Shown piece by piece: positions 14,826 to 19,171 of a stretch of DNA of 19,171 bases. A model generated the notes under the pieces. That model ran no database searches. It was not told the DNA's origin and saw only the letters and a list, made by a program, of their open reading frames with translations. The DNA comes from JANPII01 sp031424915 (GTDB lineage Bacteria > Pseudomonadota > Alphaproteobacteria > Rickettsiales > Midichloriaceae). The stretch is from NCBI GenBank assembly GCA_031424915.1, contig JANPII010000058.1:1-19171 (forward strand). Reading direction: 5' to 3'. Position 1 is the first letter of the stretch. Each line of letters starts with the position of its first letter. The position numbers were made by a program, and so were the translations under genes.

Positions 14826-14848
14826 GCCTCTAAACCAAGCGTTAAGTT

Positions 14849-15718
14849 ATGATAATACAATGTCCAGAATGCAACAAGAAGTACCAGGTACCTGAAGGGG
14901 CTATTGTAGGCAGTGGACGCCTTGTTAGATGTGTGGCATGTGAATACGAATGGTTAGCTCGACCTGACGATGACCACTCCATAATTTCTACTAAGCAAGA
15001 AGATGAATCATCTTTTAGTCAATTACATACGGATGATGCTCAACCACAAGAAGATTACACCCTTCCTCGTAGTGAACAAAGCTTAATAGCAGAAGGGTCA
15101 AGTGTGCCTGAAAGCCCATCAAAAGTACAAGAAAGAGATATAAAGCCTGGAGGTTCACTTGTTGCTGCTGCTGCTTCGCTTAAAACTACAATAGAAGATT
15201 TACCCCGGGCTAAAGGGTTAATTCCTCCTATACCTCGTCCTGGATCGCAGCAAATGCTGGCAGTTTTTGTTTGTATTGTATTGTCACTACTCACTGTTAT
15301 AGCCCCAGCTCTGCTGATATGGCGCGATCAGGTGGCTGATATCACACCTACGGTGGCAAATTTTTTACAAAGCTTGGGAATACATGATAGCCGAGGCCTT
15401 AAAATCTCCAAGATAGAGTTAGTGCAAAAACCAAAACCAGATCATATTGAGGTAGGTTTGGTAGTAGCTATAGTGAATTTATCACAAGAGCCTCGTTTTA
15501 TTAAAGCTTTACGTTTTGGGGCATATGATGAAGAAATGGAACCTTTAGGTGAAGTGATAATCGAAATTAATAAATCGCTGGGCGTAGGTGAGAAGAAAGA
15601 GGTTCAAGGACGATTACAGCGTTTGCCACTGGGCACTGCCTATATATCTGCAGACATAGGCGATGCTGTGGAAATGCAAGTACGTGATATGCAAAGAATG
15701 TATAGCTTTTTGAAATAG
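14849..15718 (+). CDS. Zinc-ribbon (MJ0042-type) single-pass membrane protein
   Basis: The 289-residue protein opens with a zinc ribbon, CPEC (C5, C8) and CVAC (C28, C31), in the pattern of the MJ0042/zinc_ribbon family found at the N-terminus of many proteobacterial proteins. An acidic, Ser/Pro-rich linker (~40-130) follows, then one hydrophobic segment near 136-158 ending in LLIWRDQ. The C-terminal ~120 residues (KISKIELVQKPKPDHIEVG and after) resemble the DUF3426-type extracytoplasmic domain that usually accompanies this ribbon. The zinc ribbon should be cytoplasmic and the C-terminal domain periplasmic. The function is not established. The gene is divergent from dapD and 154 nt upstream of uvrB. 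No clear SD precedes ATG 14849. Confidence 0.85.
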   Translation: MIIQCPECNKKYQVPEGAIVGSGRLVRCVACEYEWLARPDDDHSIISTKQEDESSFSQLHTDDAQPQEDYTLPRSEQSLIAEGSSVPESPSKVQERDIKPGGSLVAAAASLKTTIEDLPRAKGLIPPIPRPGSQQMLAVFVCIVLSLLTVIAPALLIWRDQVADITPTVANFLQSLGIHDSRGLKISKIELVQKPKPDHIEVGLVVAIVNLSQEPRFIKALRFGAYDEEMEPLGEVIIEINKSLGVGEKKEVQGRLQRLPLGTAYISADIGDAVEMQVRDMQRMYSFLK

Positions 15719-15872
15719 AGCTCTGCCAGTTGAATCCTTACGCCAAGATGTATTTTTCTTCTTAAGTCGGTCTGAACAACGATCTTTTTTTACTACTATC
15801 CAAAAATGCAATAAGGTGATAGGCTGCTCTATAGAAGTAAGAATTAAAAAATAAATGTAAGCAACCACTAAA

Positions 15873-17870
15873 ATGGCATTATTTGACTTAAAATCGGATT
15901 TTCTTCTCGCGGGAGATCAACCACAAGCGGTGGCAGCCCTTGCTGCTGGCCTTAGCGAATCTAAACGTAATCAAGTCTTGCTTGGTGTTACTGGCTCAGG
16001 CAAAACATTCACCATGGCCCACGTTATCGCACGTACAGAACGCCCTGCTATTATTATGGCACATAATAAAACCTTAGCTGCACAGCTATATAGCGAGATG
16101 AAGTCATTTTTCCCTAATAACGCAGTGGAATACTTCGTTTCTTATTACGACTACTATCAACCAGAGGCATATATACCTCAAAAAGATGTGTATATAGAAA
16201 AGGATTCACAGATTAATGAGCAGATAGATCGGCTACGCCACTCTGCCACTCGCGCCTTGTTAGAGCGACGCGATGTGATAGTCGTCGCATCAGTATCTTG
16301 TATCTACGGCTTGGGCTCGCCTGAGCTATATCTGCAGATGTCCTTTCCACTTAAGGTGGGGGCCAAGATCGCTCGGCAAGATATTATGGCTAAGCTTATA
16401 GAACTACAATACCAACGTAATGATATTGATTTTAAGCGTGGTACTTTCCGTGTACGTGGCGATAACTTAGATATTTTTCCCTCACACTATCAGGACCGAG
16501 CCTGGCGTATCACCCTATTTGGCAGTGAAATTGAACGCATACATGAGATTGACTCTCTTACTGGACAAAAGATTCAGCAGTTGCCTGAGATTACTCTTTT
16601 TGCTAATAGCCACTATATTACCCCACGCCCTACTTTGGAACAATCAATAAAACTGATTTTGTCTGAAATGAAGCAACAAACTGAATGGTTCCGCGTGCAC
16701 CAACAGCTGATTGAAGCACAACGCATAGAACAACGCACCAAGTTTGATATGGAAATGTTATTTGAAGCAGGAAATTGCAAAGGCATCGAAAATTACTCCC
16801 GCTACCTATCCGGCAGACCCTCAGGCGCTCCCCCTCCCACTTTATTTGAATATGTGCCTAATGATGCCATACTTTTTGTTGATGAAAGCCATGTAACCGT
16901 CCCACAAGTGCGTGGTATGTATAATGGCGACCGTGCACGCAAAATGAACTTAGTGAACTATGGATTCCGCCTGCCTTCAGCTCTAGATAACCGCCCTCTC
17001 ACTTTTGCGGAATGGGATAGTATGCGTCCACAAACTGTGTTTGTCTCTGCAACTCCCGGCAATGATGAACTAGCGTGGAGCCACGGCCAGTATGTGCAAC
17101 AGATCATTCGCCCTACAGGGCTTATTGATCCAGAATGCGAGCTACGTCCTGCTACCACCCAGGTTGATGATTTGCTCAATGAATGTAGAGTAGTCTCTGA
17201 TAAAGGGATGCGCGTGCTAGTTACTACCTTGACCAAAAGAATGGCAGAAGATCTAACCCAGTATCTAATCGAGCTGGGCCTTAAGGCAGTATATTTACAC
17301 TCAGAGATTAAGACTTTAGAAAGAGTGGAAATCATACGCGACCTACGTAGAGGAATATACCATATACTTGTAGGAGTCAACTTACTACGCGAAGGCTTGG
17401 ATATTCCCGAATGTGGCTTGGTTGCTATTCTCGATGCAGATAAAGAAGGGTTCCTACGCTCAGAAACTTCGTTAATCCAAACTATAGGACGTGCTGCTCG
17501 TAACGTGGAGGGGCGAGTAATTCTATATGCCGATAAAATCACCGAATCTATGCGCAAGGCTCTAGCTGAAACCGGAAGGCGGCGTGAGATTCAACAGCAT
17601 TATAATATAGAACATAATATAACCCCACAGACCATCAAGAAGGAAATCCGTGAGCTGCTAGGTAGTGTGTATGAACATGATCATGTTACTATTGATGTAG
17701 AAGATGTTCCAAAAAGGGGTAAGCGTCAAGACCCAGAGAAACAGCTAGTCAAGCTACGTAAAGAGATGTTAAAAGCCGCATCAGAACTGGAGTTTGAGCT
17801 GGCAGCAAAACTGCGCGATCAGATTAAGAATATAGAGGACTTCCTGCTTAGAGAAGGGGGAGAAAATTAA
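15873..17870 (+). CDS. uvrB: Excinuclease ABC subunit B
   Basis: UvrB is the damage-verifying helicase-like subunit of nucleotide excision repair. It is loaded by UvrA and then directs UvrC. The 665-residue length is normal. Walker A is GVTGSGKT (38-45, K44). The beta-hairpin that clamps DNA is seen as YFVSYYDYYQPEAYIPQKD, with its tyrosines intact. The Walker B/DEAD-like motif is DESH (337-340), followed by VSATPG. The helicase C-terminal motifs include GVNLLREGLDIPE and QTIGRAARN. A C-terminal UVR domain (LRKEMLKAASELEFELAAKLRDQ, read in part) binds UvrC. The start ATG 15873 fits the family N-terminus (ALFDLKSDF) but lacks a good SD. The 154-nt gap upstream holds no convincing gene or site. 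Confidence 0.98.
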   Translation: MALFDLKSDFLLAGDQPQAVAALAAGLSESKRNQVLLGVTGSGKTFTMAHVIARTERPAIIMAHNKTLAAQLYSEMKSFFPNNAVEYFVSYYDYYQPEAYIPQKDVYIEKDSQINEQIDRLRHSATRALLERRDVIVVASVSCIYGLGSPELYLQMSFPLKVGAKIARQDIMAKLIELQYQRNDIDFKRGTFRVRGDNLDIFPSHYQDRAWRITLFGSEIERIHEIDSLTGQKIQQLPEITLFANSHYITPRPTLEQSIKLILSEMKQQTEWFRVHQQLIEAQRIEQRTKFDMEMLFEAGNCKGIENYSRYLSGRPSGAPPPTLFEYVPNDAILFVDESHVTVPQVRGMYNGDRARKMNLVNYGFRLPSALDNRPLTFAEWDSMRPQTVFVSATPGNDELAWSHGQYVQQIIRPTGLIDPECELRPATTQVDDLLNECRVVSDKGMRVLVTTLTKRMAEDLTQYLIELGLKAVYLHSEIKTLERVEIIRDLRRGIYHILVGVNLLREGLDIPECGLVAILDADKEGFLRSETSLIQTIGRAARNVEGRVILYADKITESMRKALAETGRRREIQQHYNIEHNITPQTIKKEIRELLGSVYEHDHVTIDVEDVPKRGKRQDPEKQLVKLRKEMLKAASELEFELAAKLRDQIKNIEDFLLREGGEN

Positions 17871-17886
17871 ATGTTTAAGAGAATAT

Positions 17887-18021
17887 ATGGTACTTGAAAA
17901 AATTAAAACATACCAATTTACTGAAAGCTCTGTACATCAAGGCCCTATTCTCTACTTTCAGGCGATTGAAAGTTTCAAGTCCGGAGCCCAAAAGGCCTTA
18001 GAAATGAGTGCTTATATATGA
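17887..18021 (+). CDS. Short ORF (44 codons) translationally coupled to the AlkD-like gene
   Basis: ATG 17887 opens a 44-residue frame starting MVLEKIKTYQFTESS and ending KALEMSAYI. Its TGA overlaps the next gene's ATG as ATGA at 18018-18021, a classical sign of translational coupling. AAGAGA a few bases upstream could serve as SD. No family is recognised. It may be a small protein, a leader that feeds ribosomes into the repair gene, or the remnant of a larger gene. Evidence for expression is only the arrangement. Confidence 0.4.
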   Translation: MVLEKIKTYQFTESSVHQGPILYFQAIESFKSGAQKALEMSAYI

Positions 18022-18713
18022 ATCTGATTATACAAATCAAAGACATCTTGCAAAATTCAATTAGCGTCCCGCCCCACAAAGCTGCTGCATTTTTCAAAAC
18101 AGGTACAGGGCACTATGCTGAAGGTGATGAATTTATAGGTGTGACCGTTCCAAATTTACGCAAAATCGCCAAAAAATTTATGTTCTTAACACTTGATGAT
18201 TTGCAAGTTTTACTTGCGTCAAAGATCAATGAAGAACGATTACTGGCGCTGATAATTTTAACCAAGCAATATCAGAATGAAGATGATCAGGGTAAAGAAA
18301 GGCTTTACCAATTTTATATGCAAAATCTAAAATATGTAAATAATTGGAATCTTGTAGACGCCTCTGCTCACTTAATTATAGGCGCTCATCTTTGGGATAA
18401 AGACAGAAGTTCATTACTTAATCTGGCAACATCAGAAATCTTATGGGAGCGCAGAATCGGAGTCGTATCAACATGGTATTTTATCCGTAAAAATGACTTG
18501 GCATGGACTTTCAAGATTGCCTCGCTTCTGCTATGCGATACCCATGATCTTATTCATAAGGCCGTGGGCTGGATGCTTCGCGAAGCAGGCAAAAAAGATG
18601 AAGCTAGACTAATATCGTTTCTTTGTGATCACGCACATCAAATGCCTAAAACCATGCTGAGGTATGCTATGGAAAGGTTGTCTAAAGAGCAGAAAGAGTC
18701 GATCAAAGCCTAG
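18018..18713 (+). CDS. AlkD-like DNA alkylation repair protein (HEAT-repeat glycosylase family)
   Basis: The 231-residue, all-helical protein matches the DNA alkylation repair (AlkD/AlkC-like) family of HEAT-repeat DNA glycosylases, which remove bulky or cationic alkylpurines without flipping the base. The DNA-contacting residues of Bacillus cereus AlkD (W109, D113, W187) have clear counterparts here: W110 and D114 in NNWNLVDASAHLI, and W185 in HKAVGWMLREAGK. The N-terminal GVTVPNLRKIAKKF and the later LWERRIGVVSTWYFIR are also typical. The start overlaps the stop of a 44-codon ORF (ATGA). Its 3' end overlaps the convergent ornithine cyclodeaminase-like gene by 11 nt. It sits next to uvrB, so two repair genes are neighbours, though 147 nt apart. 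Confidence 0.9.
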   Translation: MNLIIQIKDILQNSISVPPHKAAAFFKTGTGHYAEGDEFIGVTVPNLRKIAKKFMFLTLDDLQVLLASKINEERLLALIILTKQYQNEDDQGKERLYQFYMQNLKYVNNWNLVDASAHLIIGAHLWDKDRSSLLNLATSEILWERRIGVVSTWYFIRKNDLAWTFKIASLLLCDTHDLIHKAVGWMLREAGKKDEARLISFLCDHAHQMPKTMLRYAMERLSKEQKESIKA

Positions 18714-19170
18714 ATAATACAAATTCTGCCATAGCCACGTCCTGGGCCCCAATACCTGAAAAATCCGCAATTATTGTTTTGATATTTTCAGAGATACCTG
18801 ATTTTAGTACTGCGCCTAGCTCCATCAACGCATCTTGGTTAATAATATCTTCTTTTAATGCTCTGGAAACATCACCAAATTTTGCCGCTTGCAGCTTGCT
18901 ATCAACAATAACGATATCAGCAGCTTTGAATAGCTGAGGTGCTATCTCGCTTTTATGCTCATCATCGCTACCAAGCGCAATAATAGCGATGCGCTCGCTT
19001 TCTGGAATCGCATAAATAATAGGCTCCAGAGAAGAAGTGGTGGTAAAAACTATATCGCATTTTGCCACTAAGTCTTCTGCAGAGTCACATACCAAATCAC
19101 CAATAGCGGCAGCTTTAATCTTCCTGCGCGCATACAGCATAACGTTGGCTTCAGGGTATTTTGCTCTTGC
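18703..19170 (-). CDS. Ornithine cyclodeaminase / mu-crystallin family protein, C-terminal part
   Basis: The frame is open from the right edge (ARAKYPEANV before the first visible Met at 19140), so the N-terminal part lies outside the window. The visible ~155 residues match the NAD(P)-binding half of the family. An Arg-containing strand (YARRK) is followed by DLVCDSAEDLVAKCDIVFTTTSS, the usual segment after the Rossmann beta-2 that ends in aD-[IV]-[IV]-xT-x-[ST]. Then come IALGSDDEHKSEI and VVDSKLQAAKFGDVSRAL, and the end ADFSGIGAQDVAMAEFV is strongly conserved. Members deaminate ornithine to proline or act on other amino/imino acids as dehydrogenases; the substrate cannot be told from the C-terminus. 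It converges on the AlkD-like gene with an 11-nt overlap. Confidence 0.88.
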   Translation of the reverse strand, partial: ARAKYPEANVMLYARRKIKAAAIGDLVCDSAEDLVAKCDIVFTTTSSLEPIIYAIPESERIAIIALGSDDEHKSEIAPQLFKAADIVIVDSKLQAAKFGDVSRALKEDIINQDALMELGAVLKSGISENIKTIIADFSGIGAQDVAMAEFVLSRL

Positions 19171-19171
19171 C

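Noticed and set aside
15714..15854. Open plus-strand frame of about 45 codons between the zinc-ribbon gene and uvrB (ALPVESLRQDVFF onward)
   Set aside because: It has no ATG, GTG or TTG at its 5' end and no SD. It could be a gene remnant, but nothing recognisable supports that.
16958..17557. 199-codon minus-strand frame inside uvrB
   Set aside because: It is a shadow of the conserved uvrB reading frame, with no domain and an unnatural Ser/Arg/Ile-rich composition.

Overview
The window looks like a piece of chromosome from an AT-rich alphaproteobacterium that lives inside eukaryotic cells, most likely a Rickettsiales- or Holosporales-type symbiont of a protist or arthropod. Complex I subunits NuoD and NuoE are separate polypeptides of alphaproteobacterial type, the zinc-ribbon protein is a common alphaproteobacterial family, and several large proteins carry eukaryote-directed domains. 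The genus cannot be fixed from this sequence alone.

Layout. (1) Positions 2-2158, plus strand: two tightly spaced unknown membrane-protein genes, the first cut by the window edge. The second has a SUMO-interaction-like motif. (2) Positions 2289-4785, plus strand: a compact housekeeping run nuoD-nuoE-pth. (3) Positions 4742-9781, minus strand: three accessory genes, namely a YopJ/C55-like candidate cysteine acyltransferase or protease with C-terminal membrane helices, a small multipass membrane protein, and an 860-residue candidate CE-clan (Ulp1-like) cysteine protease with a coiled coil and a C-terminal membrane hairpin. (4) Positions 10065-12104: ligA. (5) Positions 12257-13738: a U-box protein (candidate E3 ubiquitin ligase) with heptad repeats and a hydrophobic membrane region. 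(6) Positions 13774-19170: dapD (minus), a divergent zinc-ribbon membrane protein, uvrB, a 44-codon coupled ORF, an AlkD-like DNA alkylation repair gene, and the 3' part of an ornithine cyclodeaminase-family gene (minus).

The housekeeping genes serve respiration (nuoDE), translation (pth), DNA replication and repair (ligA, uvrB, AlkD-like) and lysine/peptidoglycan precursor synthesis (dapD). Between them sit effector-like genes. One would add ubiquitin (U-box), and two have the H-(D/N)-Q-C active-site order of CE-clan enzymes that remove ubiquitin-like proteins or acetylate host proteins. Every accessory protein also has a long Gly/Ala-rich hydrophobic segment, which suggests that they sit in a membrane, possibly that of the host or the vacuole. 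This set of membrane-anchored candidate ubiquitin-system effectors, with no visible mobile element, is the most interesting feature of the window.

Start codons were refined by Shine-Dalgarno placement. In several genes a strong SD lies 5 nt before an internal ATG or GTG, and that codon was preferred over a longer ORF start. No rRNA, tRNA, CRISPR array or insertion sequence was seen. The longest gene-free stretch is 9782-10064.
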